From contig NZ_SJSB01000009.1 in NCBI RefSeq assembly GCF_004352835.1, positions 86,324 to 150,323 of the forward strand: DNA of 64,000 bases, in the 5' to 3' direction. Of the stretch, positions 25,714 to 35,936 are shown one piece after another. The stretch is from Marinomonas flavescens. GTDB lineage: Bacteria > Pseudomonadota > Gammaproteobacteria > Pseudomonadales > Marinomonadaceae. A program made the position numbers and the translations under genes. Each line of letters begins with the position of its first letter. Position 1 is the first letter of the stretch. The notes beneath the pieces were generated by a model that did not search any database, was not told the origin of the DNA, and saw nothing but the letters and a program-made list of their open reading frames with translations.

Positions 25714-26844
25714 TTGGCAACATCAGCGATTCTTGCTCTAGAAGACGGCACTGTATTTAAAGGGGTGTCGATCGGAGCAGATGGCTCCTCAACAGCCGAA
25801 GTGGTATTCAACACTTCGATGACTGGTTATCAAGAAATTCTTACAGATCCTTCCTATGCTCGACAAATGGTCACTTTGACCTATCCCCATATTGGGAATA
25901 CTGGCGTTAACTCTGAAGATGAAGAATCAAATAACGTTTGGTGTGAAGGCTTGATCATTCGTGATCTTCCTTTGATGGCAAGCAGCTGGCGCTCACAAGA
26001 GTCTTTAGACTCTTATTTAAAGCGAAAAGGCGTTGTTGGCATTGCAGATATTGATACGCGTAAGTTAACACGTATTCTGCGAGAAAAAGGCGCGCTATCT
26101 GGCTGTATCATGGCTGGCGAAAATCTAGACGAAAACGCTGCGATTGCTGCGGCAAAAGCATTTCCTGGCCTTAAGGGTATGGATTTAGCGAAAGAAGTGT
26201 CTGCTAAAGAGACTTACCAGTGGACGGAGTCTACTTGGGATCTAGTAAAAGGCCATACAACCCCTGAATCATTCGATTTCCACGTGGTTGCCTATGACTT
26301 TGGTGTGAAGCAGAACATCTTGCGTATGTTGGTTGAGCGCGGTTGCCGTCTAACGGTTGTGCCAGCACAAACGCCAGCAAGTGATGTGCTCGCTTTGAAT
26401 CCAGATGGTATTTTCCTTTCTAATGGCCCTGGTGACCCAGAGCCATGTGATTACGCGATTCAAGCAATCAAAGAGATTCTAGAAACAGAGATTCCTGTTT
26501 TCGGTATCTGTCTTGGTCATCAGTTATTGGCGTTGGCCTCTGGCGCGCAAACGAAGAAAATGAAATTTGGTCACCACGGCGCTAACCATCCAGTACAAGC
26601 CATTGAAAAAGGCACTGTGATGATTACCAGCCAGAACCATGGTTTCGCGGTAGACGAAGACACATTGCCTGCCAATCTTAAGATGACGCACAAATCCTTG
26701 TTCGATGGTTCTTTGCAGGGACTTTCCCGTACTGATAAGAGCGCGTTCAGCTTCCAAGGTCACCCGGAAGCGAGCCCAGGGCCGCATGACGTTGCGCCAC
26801 TGTTTGATCAGTTTATCGAAAACATCAAAGCCAACAAAGCCTGA
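25714..26844 (+). CDS. carA: Carbamoyl-phosphate synthase small subunit
   Basis: CarA supplies ammonia from glutamine to CarB for arginine and pyrimidine synthesis. The 376-residue protein has the N-terminal [14 protein letters not shown] domain and a class I glutamine amidotransferase domain with GICLGHQ (nucleophile C266), LSNGPGDP and the [11 protein letters not shown] histidine/glutamate. The TTG start at 25714 follows GGGAGG by five bases and matches the family N-terminus. An ATG at 25663 lies inside the attenuator hairpin loop and is unlikely. carB starts 16 bp downstream. Confidence 0.96.
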   Translation: MATSAILALEDGTVFKGVSIGADGSSTAEVVFNTSMTGYQEILTDPSYARQMVTLTYPHIGNTGVNSEDEESNNVWCEGLIIRDLPLMASSWRSQESLDSYLKRKGVVGIADIDTRKLTRILREKGALSGCIMAGENLDENAAIAAAKAFPGLKGMDLAKEVSAKETYQWTESTWDLVKGHTTPESFDFHVVAYDFGVKQNILRMLVERGCRLTVVPAQTPASDVLALNPDGIFLSNGPGDPEPCDYAIQAIKEILETEIPVFGICLGHQLLALASGAQTKKMKFGHHGANHPVQAIEKGTVMITSQNHGFAVDEDTLPANLKMTHKSLFDGSLQGLSRTDKSAFSFQGHPEASPGPHDVAPLFDQFIENIKANKA

Positions 26845-26860
26845 GCAGGAACGAAACACT

Positions 26861-29800
26861 ATGCCAAAGCGTACTGATATTAAAAGCGTCTTAATTCTAG
26901 GTGCAGGTCCTATCGTTATCGGTCAGGCCTGTGAATTTGACTACTCGGGTGCCCAAGCGTGTAAAGCGCTTCGTGAAGAAGGCATTCGCGTTATCCTTGT
27001 GAACTCAAATCCAGCAACCATCATGACTGACCCTGTGATGGCGGACTCAACATACATTGAGCCGGTTGAGTGGGAAACGGTTGAAAAAATCATCGAGAAA
27101 GAGCGTCCAGATGCTGTGCTACCAACCATGGGTGGCCAAACAGCACTGAACTGTGCGTTGGATCTTGAACGTCACGGTGTATTAGCTAAATACAATGTTG
27201 AAATGATTGGTGCGACGGCAGACGCCATCGACAAAGCGGAAGACCGTAATCGTTTCGACCAAGCAATGAAGGCAATTGGTCTTGAGTGTCCTCGTGCCGG
27301 CATCGCTCACAGCATGGAAGAAGCGAAAAGCGTACAAGCCGATTTAGGCTTTCCTTGTATTATTCGACCTTCTTTCACCATGGGCGGCACCGGCGGCGGT
27401 ATCGCGTACAACATGGAAGAGTTTGAAGAAATATGTACTCGTGGTTTGGACTTATCCCCAACTAACGAACTGCTAATCGACGAATCTTTGATCGGTTGGA
27501 AAGAGTACGAGATGGAAGTTGTCCGCGACAAAAAAGACAACTGCATCATTGTTTGTGCAATCGAAAACTTTGACGCTATGGGGGTTCACACAGGTGACTC
27601 CATTACTGTGGCGCCAGCACAAACACTAACGGATAAAGAATACCAAATCATGCGTAACGCTTCTTTGGCGGTATTGCGTGAAATCGGTGTTGAGACCGGC
27701 GGTTCAAACGTACAGTTTGGTATGGATCCGAAAACCGGCCGTTTGGTGGTTATCGAGATGAACCCTCGCGTGTCTCGTTCTTCTGCCTTGGCATCGAAAG
27801 CGACAGGTTTCCCAATCGCTAAGATTGCCGCGAAATTGGCAATCGGTTACACCCTAGACGAATTGCAAAATGACATCACTGGTGGTCAAACGCCAGCGAG
27901 CTTCGAGCCTGCAATCGACTACGTTGTGACGAAAATTCCTCGTTTCACTTTTGAAAAATTCCCAACGGCGAACGACCGTCTAACGACGCAAATGAAGTCA
28001 GTGGGTGAAGTGATGGCGATTGGCCGTACTTTCCAAGAGTCTTTGCAAAAAGCCTTGCGTGGCTTAGAAGTCGGCGCGGATGGCTTTAATCCTCAGTTGG
28101 ATTTCTCTGAAGAAAACAGCAAAGAAAAACTTGCGTATGAGCTTCAAAATCCAGGTGCAGACCGCATTTGGTACATTGGCGATGCGTTCCGTTCTGGCAT
28201 GACAATTGATGAAATTTACGCCGATACAGGTGTCGATCATTGGTTCCTTGTACAGATCGAAGACTTGATCAAAGAAGAAGCGGGTCTGGCTGATAAAGGC
28301 CTAACCGACATGACTTACGACGTAATGCGTCGTTTGAAACGTAAAGGTTTCTCTGACTCGCGTCTAGCAAGCTTGTTGCAAGTGACTGAGAAGTCATTGC
28401 GTGAGCGTCGCTACTTGGTCAATGTACACCCAGTCTACAAGCGTGTTGATACTTGTGCTGCAGAATTCGCGACCAACACAGCGTACATGTATTCCACTTA
28501 TGAAGATGAGTGTGAAGCGGCGCCGACTGATAAAGATAAAATCATTATCCTAGGTGGTGGCCCAAACCGTATCGGTCAAGGTATCGAGTTTGATTACTGC
28601 TGTGTACACGCGGCGCTAGGCTTACGCGAAGCGGGTTACGAAACCATCATGGTTAACTGTAACCCAGAAACAGTTTCTACCGATTACGATACGTCGGATC
28701 GTTTGTACTTCGAGCCAGTCACTCTGGAAGACGTACTTGAAATCGTTCGCAAAGAAAAACCAAAAGGTGTGATCGTTCAGTTTGGTGGTCAAACACCGCT
28801 GAAAATTGCTCGTGCCTTGCAAAACGAAGGCGTGCCTATTATTGGTACAACGCCAGAAGCGATTGACCGTGCCGAAGACCGTGAACGTTTCCAAAGCATG
28901 ATCCAGCGTCTAGGTTACAAACAGCCGCATAATGCGACCGTGCGTAGCGTTGACCAAGCCGCGATGAAAGCCGCTGAAATCGGTTATCCTCTTGTTGTTC
29001 GCCCATCTTATGTACTGGGTGGACGTGCAATGGAAATCGTTTATAACGAAAAAGAATTGATGCGCTACATGACAACGGCTGTGAAAGTGTCTAACGACAG
29101 CCCAGTCTTATTGGATTACTTTTTGAATGCGGCGATCGAGATTGACATCGACTGTATCAGTGATGGTAATCAAGTGGTTATCGGCGGCATCATGCAGCAC
29201 ATTGAACAAGCCGGTGTTCACTCAGGTGACTCAGCGTGTTCTTTGCCTCCTTATTCATTGCCAGCGAATGTTCAAGACGACATCCGCGAGATGATTAAAA
29301 ACATGGCGCTTGAGCTTGGTGTTATCGGTTTGATGAATACTCAGCTTGCGGTACAAGACGGCGAAATCTATGTGATTGAGGTTAACCCTCGCGCATCACG
29401 TACGGTACCGTTTGTTTCTAAATGTATTGGTCGCTCTCTTGCACAAGTTGCTGCGCTAGTCATGGCGGGTAAAACGCTAGAAGAGCTTGGTTTCACGAGT
29501 GAAATCATTCCTTCTTACTACAGCGTGAAAGAAGCGGTCTTCCCGTTCAATAAATTCCAAGGCGTTGACCCTATTCTTGGCCCTGAAATGAAATCGACTG
29601 GTGAAGTCATGGGTGTGGGCGATACATTCGCTGAAGCCTTTGGTAAAGCTGTTCTAGGTGGCGGTACTGTGTTGCCAACGTCTGGACGAGCCTTCATCAG
29701 TGTTCGTGATATGGATAAAGAAGGTGCGGTTGATGTTGCTCATCGCTTGATCGAATTAGGGTTTGATATTGTCGGTACCGAAGGCACCGCAAAATTCTTA

Positions 29801-30076
29801 TCTGAGCGCGGTGTGGCAATAAGCAAAGTAAATAAAGTAAACGAAGGACGTCCTCATATTGTTGATATGCTGAAAAATGGTGAAATTGATTATATTATCA
29901 ACACCACATCAGGCACACAGGCAATTGCTGACTCTTCTGTCATTCGCCGCACAGCATTGCAGCGAAAGGTTTGTTACACTACAACATTGGCCGGCGCTGA
30001 AGCGACTAGCATGGCGATCAGCTTGAAAGGTGAAACAAAAGTTAGAAGACTGCAAGATTTGCACTTGGGGAAATAA
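26861..30076 (+). CDS. carB: Carbamoyl-phosphate synthase large subunit
   Basis: The 1071-residue enzyme makes carbamoyl phosphate from bicarbonate, ammonia and two ATP. It shows the duplicated ATP-grasp design: the first half has [19 protein letters not shown] and [12 protein letters not shown], the second has [19 protein letters not shown] and [11 protein letters not shown]. An MGS-like allosteric domain begins near residue 935 ([14 protein letters not shown]). AGGAACG precedes the ATG. Its TAA overlaps the greA start by one base, so translation of greA is probably coupled. Confidence 0.97.
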   Translation: MPKRTDIKSVLILGAGPIVIGQACEFDYSGAQACKALREEGIRVILVNSNPATIMTDPVMADSTYIEPVEWETVEKIIEKERPDAVLPTMGGQTALNCALDLERHGVLAKYNVEMIGATADAIDKAEDRNRFDQAMKAIGLECPRAGIAHSMEEAKSVQADLGFPCIIRPSFTMGGTGGGIAYNMEEFEEICTRGLDLSPTNELLIDESLIGWKEYEMEVVRDKKDNCIIVCAIENFDAMGVHTGDSITVAPAQTLTDKEYQIMRNASLAVLREIGVETGGSNVQFGMDPKTGRLVVIEMNPRVSRSSALASKATGFPIAKIAAKLAIGYTLDELQNDITGGQTPASFEPAIDYVVTKIPRFTFEKFPTANDRLTTQMKSVGEVMAIGRTFQESLQKALRGLEVGADGFNPQLDFSEENSKEKLAYELQNPGADRIWYIGDAFRSGMTIDEIYADTGVDHWFLVQIEDLIKEEAGLADKGLTDMTYDVMRRLKRKGFSDSRLASLLQVTEKSLRERRYLVNVHPVYKRVDTCAAEFATNTAYMYSTYEDECEAAPTDKDKIIILGGGPNRIGQGIEFDYCCVHAALGLREAGYETIMVNCNPETVSTDYDTSDRLYFEPVTLEDVLEIVRKEKPKGVIVQFGGQTPLKIARALQNEGVPIIGTTPEAIDRAEDRERFQSMIQRLGYKQPHNATVRSVDQAAMKAAEIGYPLVVRPSYVLGGRAMEIVYNEKELMRYMTTAVKVSNDSPVLLDYFLNAAIEIDIDCISDGNQVVIGGIMQHIEQAGVHSGDSACSLPPYSLPANVQDDIREMIKNMALELGVIGLMNTQLAVQDGEIYVIEVNPRASRTVPFVSKCIGRSLAQVAALVMAGKTLEELGFTSEIIPSYYSVKEAVFPFNKFQGVDPILGPEMKSTGEVMGVGDTFAEAFGKAVLGGGTVLPTSGRAFISVRDMDKEGAVDVAHRLIELGFDIVGTEGTAKFLSERGVAISKVNKVNEGRPHIVDMLKNGEIDYIINTTSGTQAIADSSVIRRTALQRKVCYTTTLAGAEATSMAISLKGETKVRRLQDLHLGK

Positions 30077-30552
30077 TGAAAAAAGTACCAATGACGGTAG
30101 AAGGTGAAGCTCGTCTACGTGAAGAGCTTAATCATCTTAAAACCGTAGTTCGTCCTCGCGTGATTGCGGATATCGCAACCGCTCGTGAGCATGGCGATCT
30201 TAAAGAAAACGCGGAATATCACGCAGCTCGTGAAGAGCAGGGTTTTGCTGAAGGTCGTATCAAAGAGATCGAAGGCAAGCTGTCTGATTCACAAGTAATC
30301 GATGTGAAATCTGTACCGGCTTCCGGCAAAGTGATTTTCGGCACGACCGTGACACTTTTTAATGTGGATACAGAAGCAACCGTAACCTACAAAATTGTAG
30401 GGGATGATGAAGCCGACGTGAAAGTGAAGAAGATTTCTTACGCTTCACCAATCGCGAAAGCCATCATTGGGAAAGAAGAAGGCGACGAAGTCGTTGTTAA
30501 AATCCCAAGCGGCGAAGCAACATATGAGATCGAAAAAGTCGAATACCTGTAA
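30076..30552 (+). CDS. greA: Transcription elongation factor GreA
   Basis: The 158-residue protein has an N-terminal coiled coil with the acidic tip [22 protein letters not shown] (about residues 35-56), which reaches the RNA polymerase active site and stimulates cleavage of backtracked RNA. A C-terminal FKBP-like domain ends in [25 protein letters not shown]. It is the last gene of carA-carB-greA, as in pseudomonads, and is followed by a terminator at 30579. Confidence 0.97.
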   Translation: MKKVPMTVEGEARLREELNHLKTVVRPRVIADIATAREHGDLKENAEYHAAREEQGFAEGRIKEIEGKLSDSQVIDVKSVPASGKVIFGTTVTLFNVDTEATVTYKIVGDDEADVKVKKISYASPIAKAIIGKEEGDEVVVKIPSGEATYEIEKVEYL

Positions 30553-30578
30553 TTTGTATTAGACTTATTTAGTTCTTT

Positions 30579-30617
30579 AAAAAGCCATGATGTGAAAGCA
30601 TCGTGGCTTTTTTTGGT
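30579..30617 (+). terminator. Terminator of the carAB-greA operon
   Basis: Arms 30579-30592 and 30599-30612 make a 14-bp stem with one wobble and a 6-nt loop, followed by more T residues. It lies 26 bp past the greA stop. Confidence 0.85.
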
Positions 30618-30653
30618 CTTGTGTCCCATCCGAAATTGTTTTACATCGCTTCT

Positions 30654-31829
30654 TTAAATCAGGCTCTTTAATGCGGCAATAAGCTGATCCATTTCATTCT
30701 CTGTATTGTAGTAATGAGGTGCTGCACGCATGACCGTTGGTAGGTTTCGAGATTCAGCATCAAGTCTTGTGCTCGAAGGGTCAGACGCACCTATGATAAT
30801 ATTTTTATGTCGAAGTTGAGGCACGGCATTGCTTGGTGTTTTCCCATCAATGGTAAAGCTGACAATAGCGCATTGCTCTACGCCTAAATCTCGAATGAGA
30901 ACACCTGGCATGTCAGACAGCTGGCCGCGTAGGTAGTTTGCTAAGTGCCATGAACGCTTTTGAATGTCATCAAGACCTATTGCCATGGCGTATTCTGCTG
31001 ATGCAGATAAACCTGATCTGAGAGCATAAGAGTTTTCCCAGTTTTCAAAACGTCGTACGTCGCCTCGTAATTGATACTGATCTTTCGCTACCCAAGGGGC
31101 TGCAAAGTGATCAATTACGATAGGTTCTAAGCCCTCGATTAACGCTTCTGTAACATAAAGAAATCCTGTCCCTCTAGGCCCGCGAAGGAACTTTCTTCCC
31201 GTCGCAGAGAGAAAATCACAACCTAGCTGCTGCACATTGACTGGCATTTGACCCACCGCCTGACAAGCATCTAACAAATAGGTAATACCATGGCGCTTAG
31301 CGATTTTTCCTACTTCTGCTGCTGGATTGACTAGTCCTCCATTGGTAGGGATCCAGGTGATTGCAATCAGAGCACCCCGCTCATCTATCATTGCTTCAAG
31401 CGCTACAGTATCAATGGCTCCCGATTCATCGCTTGGGATAACGTCGATTACAATGCCATCACGCTTTACTCGCTGTAAATAAGCCACATAATTTGCGGCA
31501 TACTCTGCTTCACAAGTCAGTACTCTATCGCCTGCTTTTGATGGCAAAGCATAAAAAGCATGACACCATGCGGCTGTCGCATTTTCCATCAGAGCAATTT
31601 CATGTTTTTTTGCTCCGATCAGAGTCGCAATAGACTGATACGTCGCCTCCAGTTTTTCGCTTTCTTCCGCTTGAGCTTCGTAGCCGCCCATGCGAGCTTC
31701 GAGCAATGTATGATTAATGATCGCATCAATAACTGGCTGGGGCATAAGAGCAGATCCAGAGGCAAGTAGATGAATGCTGTTATCTACCCCAGGGGTCTCA
31801 GATCTGATTTTTTCGATATCAATGGTCAT
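30654..31829 (-). CDS. Class V aminotransferase / cysteine desulfurase-like PLP enzyme
   Basis: The 391-residue fold-type I PLP enzyme has ALMENATAAWCHAFYAL (cofactor phosphate region), ITWIPTNGG, LLDACQAVGQMPV with the PLP aspartate, and FLSATGRKFLRGPRGTGFLYV with the Schiff-base lysine. It resembles class V enzymes acting on small amino or sulfur compounds. No cysteine-desulfurase active-site loop is evident. The substrate is unknown. The gene is divergent from a LysR gene across 123 bp with a palindrome, so that regulator probably controls it. Confidence 0.85.
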   Translation of the reverse strand: MTIDIEKIRSETPGVDNSIHLLASGSALMPQPVIDAIINHTLLEARMGGYEAQAEESEKLEATYQSIATLIGAKKHEIALMENATAAWCHAFYALPSKAGDRVLTCEAEYAANYVAYLQRVKRDGIVIDVIPSDESGAIDTVALEAMIDERGALIAITWIPTNGGLVNPAAEVGKIAKRHGITYLLDACQAVGQMPVNVQQLGCDFLSATGRKFLRGPRGTGFLYVTEALIEGLEPIVIDHFAAPWVAKDQYQLRGDVRRFENWENSYALRSGLSASAEYAMAIGLDDIQKRSWHLANYLRGQLSDMPGVLIRDLGVEQCAIVSFTIDGKTPSNAVPQLRHKNIIIGASDPSSTRLDAESRNLPTVMRAAPHYYNTENEMDQLIAALKSLI

Positions 31830-31912
31830 TTATAGACTGCCTAATGTTTAGCTTGTCGAAGCAGGCATTACACAGTGGATAATGAGTACTTACAAACGAT
31901 TTAAATAATTGC

Positions 31913-31937
31913 TAATCTTTACATAATGTAAAGATTA
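31913..31937. promoter_or_regulatory. LysR-type operator palindrome in the divergent promoter
   Basis: TAATCTTTAC (31913-31922) and GTAAAGATTA (31928-31937) are perfect 10-bp arms around ATAAT. They contain the T-N11-A spacing usual for LysR-family sites. It is 15 bp before the LysR start. Confidence 0.7.
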
Positions 31938-31952
31938 AAGAGTGTCTAGCTA

Positions 31953-32876
31953 ATGAAATTACCACCATTAACCGCTCTGACTTATTTCAATGCGGCGGCG
32001 TCGCATATGAGTTTTAAATCTGCCGCGATGGAATATCATGTGACAGAAGGCGCCATCAGCCGCCAAATTAAGCTATTAGAGGATTACTATGGTCTGCCAT
32101 TGTTTGATCGAGTTGGACGCGGTGTTCGGTTAACCGATATCGGGCGTCGACTATTGGCCGTCAGCCATCCGGCAATGCAGGATATCTCTCAAGTATCTGA
32201 AGAAATATTAGGTTATACCCCAGCGCTTACGTTGTCGGTCACCACGAGCTTTGCCATCCGTTGGCTAATGTCCAGACTGGCAGACTTTGAATCTATCTAT
32301 CCAAACTACCCCATTAACCTGCAAGCAGACGGAAAAACGCATCAAAGAGAAGGCAGACGCTCCGATGTCAGTATCGTTTATATGTTGGGGGATCCTTATG
32401 ATTCAAAAGTGGTCATTCCTGACAGCAGTCAATTCATTATGGCGGAATGGTTAATGCCAGTATGCTCACCGGCTCTGTTAGCAGGTGGTAAGCCAAAGCG
32501 GCCTTCAGAGATGGAGCAATTTAAATTGATATTTAATGAGCTAACCGGACGTGACTGGCGCCTTTGGCTCGAATTTGTTCCAGAGGCCAAAGTACTGTTG
32601 GATACAGCGATTCGTTTCGAACATGATGATACCGCCATTCAAGCCGCCGTCGCTGGGCACGGCGTAGCGCTCGCGAATATGGCTTATATCGGTAAGGAGC
32701 TACAAGAGGGCCGCTTGGTACCTGCTGTACGTTCTGCCCCCATCGCCATTGGTGCGCATTATCTTGTGATTGAACCAAACAGTGCAGGCTTACCTTATGT
32801 AGAAGCATTTAGATCATGGCTTTTGGAGCGTGCAGCCGAGTTCTCCGCTGAAAAAAGTAGTGCGTCTCCAGAGTAA
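31953..32876 (+). CDS. LysR-family transcriptional regulator (GcvA-like)
   Basis: The 307-residue protein has an N-terminal winged HTH (LTALTYFNAAASHMSFKSAAMEYHVTEGAISRQIKLLE) and a C-terminal periplasmic-binding-like effector domain from about residue 90 (LTLSVTTSFAIRWLMSRLADF). The segment DTAIQAAVAGHGVALANMAYI is typical of the GcvA subgroup. It likely binds the 31913-31937 palindrome, repressing itself and activating the divergent PLP enzyme gene. The effector is unknown. Confidence 0.92.
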   Translation: MKLPPLTALTYFNAAASHMSFKSAAMEYHVTEGAISRQIKLLEDYYGLPLFDRVGRGVRLTDIGRRLLAVSHPAMQDISQVSEEILGYTPALTLSVTTSFAIRWLMSRLADFESIYPNYPINLQADGKTHQREGRRSDVSIVYMLGDPYDSKVVIPDSSQFIMAEWLMPVCSPALLAGGKPKRPSEMEQFKLIFNELTGRDWRLWLEFVPEAKVLLDTAIRFEHDDTAIQAAVAGHGVALANMAYIGKELQEGRLVPAVRSAPIAIGAHYLVIEPNSAGLPYVEAFRSWLLERAAEFSAEKSSASPE

Positions 32877-33045
32877 ACGATGCTTAAGGTGTTATTTTTG
32901 ATTCATGAACTTTGATTCATTGATGTTAAAAGACCTTTTGTTTTTCTTCCTGAGTAATAGGCTTAGTTTGCTCGCCTATTAGATGAGCGCTTTGCATAGG
33001 GTGGAATGGCGCTGTATCTCGATCTGAAAAGCGCAAAAATTAAAA

Positions 33046-33074
33046 TGAGCCGAATAAATATCTTATTCGGCTCA
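33046..33074. promoter_or_regulatory. Operator-like inverted repeat 1 of the second Fic gene
   Basis: TGAGCCGAATAA (33046-33057) and TTATTCGGCTCA (33063-33074) are perfect 12-bp arms around ATATC. A consensus -10, TATAAT, follows at 33078-33083, so the site covers the -35 region. Confidence 0.75.
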
Positions 33075-33089
33075 AAATATAATGTTAAT

Positions 33090-33120
33090 ATGAGCCGAAT
33101 AATTCACTTAATCGGCTCAT
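33090..33120. promoter_or_regulatory. Operator-like inverted repeat 2 of the second Fic gene
   Basis: ATGAGCCGAATAA (33090-33102) pairs with TTAATCGGCTCAT (33108-33120) with one mismatch. Its centre is 45 bp after the first site. It should cover the transcription start and ends three bases before the Fic ATG. Confidence 0.75.
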
Positions 33121-33123
33121 ATT

Positions 33124-34263
33124 ATGAAATACAGCTGGCAACACCCTGATTGGCCAAATTTTATCTTTGACGAAACACAATGCCGAAATGCCTTGTATCA
33201 GTACGCGTTAGAGGCTGGTCGTTTGTCTGGTGGAATGAGTCAGCTTGAAAATAACTTGCAGTACGATGCCTATATCGACCTCATGGTGAGTGAAGCTATC
33301 GATACCAGCCAGATAGAAGGCGAGCGTTTGGACCGTGAAGACGTGCGTTCCTCCATCAAAAACTTTTTAGGTTTGAGTAATCCACCAACGCGAGTCACCG
33401 ATCCACGAGCAGAAGGTATCGCCGCCTTGATGGTCGACGTGCGTAATAACTTCGCTGGTGAGCTCACAAAAGCCACTTTGTTTCATTGGCATCAATTAGT
33501 CCTTCCACAGCAAGAAGATAGCCTATTGCCTCGTAATCTAAATGTTGGGCAATGGCGAGACTCTGAAGAGCCCATGCAAATCGTCTCGGGCCCAATTGGC
33601 TATGAGAAAGTACATTACGAAGCACCGCCAGCTCATCAAGTCGAGACAGAAATAAACCGATTTTTAGATTGGTTTAATCGCTCTAACCCATTAAAAGCAG
33701 AACGAGAGATTATTCTTGCAGGGCCAGTTCGCTCGGCGATTGCGCACTTGTGGTTTGAAACTATCCATCCATTTGATGATGGTAATGGCCGAGTAGGGCG
33801 AGCGATTGCTGAAATGGCCTTGGCTCAAGACCTCAACCGACCCCCATTATTAAGTTTGTCTACGATCATTGAGAGAGACAAAAACGCCTATTACGATGGA
33901 CTCAACAAAGCCAGCCAATTTAATTTGGACATCACCGACTGGGTGATATGGTTCGCCGATTCCGTTCTATTAGCGCAAAAAGAAGCGTCTCAGAAAGTCG
34001 ACTTTGTATTGAAGAAAGCCAAGTACTGGGAAAAGCATCAACACACCGAACTGAGCGAACGCCAAAAGAAAGTGCTTAACAAACTCTTTAATGCAGGATC
34101 GGACGGCTTTGAAGGTGGACTAAGCGCCAAAAAGTACATCAATATCACTAGCAGCTCCAAAGCCACTGCCACCCGTGACCTCGGCGACTTGCTTGAGAAA
34201 GGCTGTTTGTACCGCCTTGAAGGCGGCGGCAGGAACGCGAGGTATGGGTTGAGATTGGCGTAA
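33124..34263 (+). CDS. Fic-domain enzyme (DUF4172 N-terminus, C-terminal winged helix)
   Basis: The 379-residue protein begins MKYSWQHPDWPNFIFDETQ, the start of the DUF4172-type Fic subgroup. The inhibitory helix has T61-SQI-E65-G66 (class II). The active loop HPFDDGNGRVGR is at residues 215-226 and has the catalytic histidine and phosphate-binding GNGR. A probable winged helix (LSERQKKVLNKLFNA, then SSSKATATRDLGDLLEKGCLYRL) occupies the last 70 residues. It probably AMPylates an unknown protein. Two operator repeats around a TATAAT promoter suggest autorepression. No antitoxin gene is adjacent. Confidence 0.93.
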   Translation: MKYSWQHPDWPNFIFDETQCRNALYQYALEAGRLSGGMSQLENNLQYDAYIDLMVSEAIDTSQIEGERLDREDVRSSIKNFLGLSNPPTRVTDPRAEGIAALMVDVRNNFAGELTKATLFHWHQLVLPQQEDSLLPRNLNVGQWRDSEEPMQIVSGPIGYEKVHYEAPPAHQVETEINRFLDWFNRSNPLKAEREIILAGPVRSAIAHLWFETIHPFDDGNGRVGRAIAEMALAQDLNRPPLLSLSTIIERDKNAYYDGLNKASQFNLDITDWVIWFADSVLLAQKEASQKVDFVLKKAKYWEKHQHTELSERQKKVLNKLFNAGSDGFEGGLSAKKYINITSSSKATATRDLGDLLEKGCLYRLEGGGRNARYGLRLA

Positions 34264-34304
34264 ACGGTTTGTTCTAGCTACTAGTTCGATTTGCCCAGTA
34301 GTTT

Positions 34305-34443
34305 TGTAGTGGCCAGTTTTACTTGACCACTACAGTTTGCAGAAGCCAAGCGACGTTTTGATGAGCTAGGCGGTTTTACTTGGAGTTTAAAAGCGAAGAG
34401 AAACGCCGCTTGGGTTGGTTTGTTCGACTCAGGCTTGGATTAA
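34305..34443 (+). pseudogene. Scar with an inverted repeat and an orphan C-terminal reading frame
   Basis: TGTAGTGG (34305-34312) and CCACTACA (34327-34334) form an inverted repeat that can extend to 11 bp with one mismatch, like the end of a mobile element. Directly after it, 34327-34443 is open without a start codon and reads FAEAKRRFDELGGFTWSLKA and onward to GLFDSGLD before TAA. It looks like the tail of a lost gene; I do not recognise the family. Confidence 0.35.
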
Positions 34444-34500
34444 CCTGTTTGATTTAGGCTAGATGTTATCTAAATAGAGTAGCGTCAAGTGAACAGGCTA

Positions 34501-34534
34501 AACAAAAACACCAGCAACGGCTGGTGTTTTTGTT
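34501..34534. terminator. Terminator at the end of the iron-uptake operon
   Basis: A perfect 15-bp inverted repeat (34501-34515, 34520-34534) with loop AACG and T-rich 3' arm lies 25 bp beyond the P19 gene stop on the minus strand. It can act in both directions. Confidence 0.85.
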
Positions 34535-34558
34535 TATAGAGCTTTATTTAGGAAGCAG

Positions 34559-35098
34559 TTAAGACTGTGGGTATTTGAATTTGAAATCGACTTTAAATGG
34601 TTTGAACCAAGACGGTACGCCGGTGGCTTTGTCTACGTGGTGCAAGAAGTCTTTTTCGTCTGGTGCTGTGTATTGAAGATGGGCGATGTAGGTGCCTTTG
34701 CCTTTTAATTGTACGGAGTGCGCGTAATGAGGGCCATCTGCGGCGGTCATTGGTAGCATTTGGCCATATTCCATAAAGCTTGGGTCACCCACTTTCGTAA
34801 CCACATAGTCGATACTCATGTATGGAATCCAAGCACCGTTAGGGAATCCCCATTTGTTGTCTTGAGTCGCGTGTACATCGGATTCAAGATGCACCACATC
34901 TTTGCCCATTATCATTGAACTTGGCGCCGGACTGGTTTCAATATTCAGCAAATAAGACGAAGCGATCTCCATGCCATCTTTATGGATAGGTCCGCCAACT
35001 GGGTATTCACGAGCGCTTGCATATTGGCTCATGAGTGCGGCGCTACACAATACAGCCGTTATAGAAAGTGCTTTTTTCATGTTACGTGTTGAGTGCAT
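34559..35098 (-). CDS. Periplasmic iron-binding protein of the P19/Tp34 family
   Basis: The 179-residue protein has a signal peptide ending near residue 29 (MSQYASA). The mature domain begins REYPVGGPIHKDGMEIASSYLLNIE and contains HLESDVHATQDNKWGF and HYAHSVQLKGKGTYIAHLQY, giving the Met/His/Glu metal ligands of P19/FetP-type proteins. These bind copper and iron and work with Ftr1 permeases. ATG 35098 has AGGAA nine bases upstream and overlaps the ftr1 gene by 17 bases, suggesting translational coupling. Confidence 0.92.
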   Translation of the reverse strand: MHSTRNMKKALSITAVLCSAALMSQYASAREYPVGGPIHKDGMEIASSYLLNIETSPAPSSMIMGKDVVHLESDVHATQDNKWGFPNGAWIPYMSIDYVVTKVGDPSFMEYGQMLPMTAADGPHYAHSVQLKGKGTYIAHLQYTAPDEKDFLHHVDKATGVPSWFKPFKVDFKFKYPQS

Positions 35099-35921
35099 GT
35101 TGAGTTTCCTGATTGTTGAGGTGGTTCTGTTTAAGTCGCTGAGTGGTTATTGAAATGGCCAATAAAACGACGCACCACGTTAGTATTTGAATCCCCATAG
35201 GGGTCGCTGTATAGCCAACAACGGAGTGAGCTAGTACACCAGCCCAACCGTTGCTGGATAATAAAAATGAGCTGTTCCAAACTTGCGAACCGAGTTGAGG
35301 TAAAAATCCAATGTTCGCAAGTATGCCGACGGCTTGGCTGGATAAGCCGGCCGCGATTAACGATAAAATGAAGTTGCTGGAAGAAAAGATGTAGCGCAGA
35401 GGGATCATGACGATGCCTCGGTACAGGGAGTAGGTGACTAGCACGCCTAAAGCGGTGCCAAGTAAACCACCAAGCAACATGGAATTTTCGGTAAGGCTAG
35501 AAGAGAGGAAAAGGCTGTATAAAAAGAGTACAACTTCAGACCCTTCTCGTAATACCGCAATGGCGATAACAATGACGATAGCAAAGCTGCCTTTGTTATC
35601 CAGCAACATTACTTGCATTTCCTGTTTGGTTTTTTCCGCTATTTCACGCCCTTTTACCGACATCCAAATATTTTGCCAAGCCAGCATAAGCGTTGCGATT
35701 AATAAAATTGAGGCGGTGAATATTTCTTGCCCGTAACCAGATAACGATGACTCTACTAAGCTGGTAAATTTCGCCAGCAGCACAGCACCGAGTAGGCCAA
35801 GGATAATGCCGCTAAGTACTTGAATACGAATATTGAGCCCTTTACATGCTGCCGCGACGATGGAAATAATCAGTCCAGCCTCGAGGACTTCTCTGAACAC
35901 AATGAGTAAAACCGCGATCAT
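35082..35921 (-). CDS. FTR1-family iron permease
   Basis: The 279-residue membrane protein has seven hydrophobic segments and two REXXE motifs, FREVLEAG near residue 10 and LREGSEVVLF near residue 125, which carry iron through the membrane. It lies between the cupredoxin and P19 genes, the usual partners of bacterial Ftr1 systems. It presumably moves iron released from P19 into the cytoplasm. Control by the Fur box at 36329 is inferred for the whole operon. Confidence 0.93.
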   Translation of the reverse strand: MIAVLLIVFREVLEAGLIISIVAAACKGLNIRIQVLSGIILGLLGAVLLAKFTSLVESSLSGYGQEIFTASILLIATLMLAWQNIWMSVKGREIAEKTKQEMQVMLLDNKGSFAIVIVIAIAVLREGSEVVLFLYSLFLSSSLTENSMLLGGLLGTALGVLVTYSLYRGIVMIPLRYIFSSSNFILSLIAAGLSSQAVGILANIGFLPQLGSQVWNSSFLLSSNGWAGVLAHSVVGYTATPMGIQILTWCVVLLAISITTQRLKQNHLNNQETQHALNT

Positions 35922-35936
35922 AATAAGGTGTTTCCT

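Noticed and set aside
26705..26860. Upstream extension of carB
   Set aside because: The extra 52 residues overlap carA in another frame; the ATG at 26861 has a ribosome site and matches the family start.
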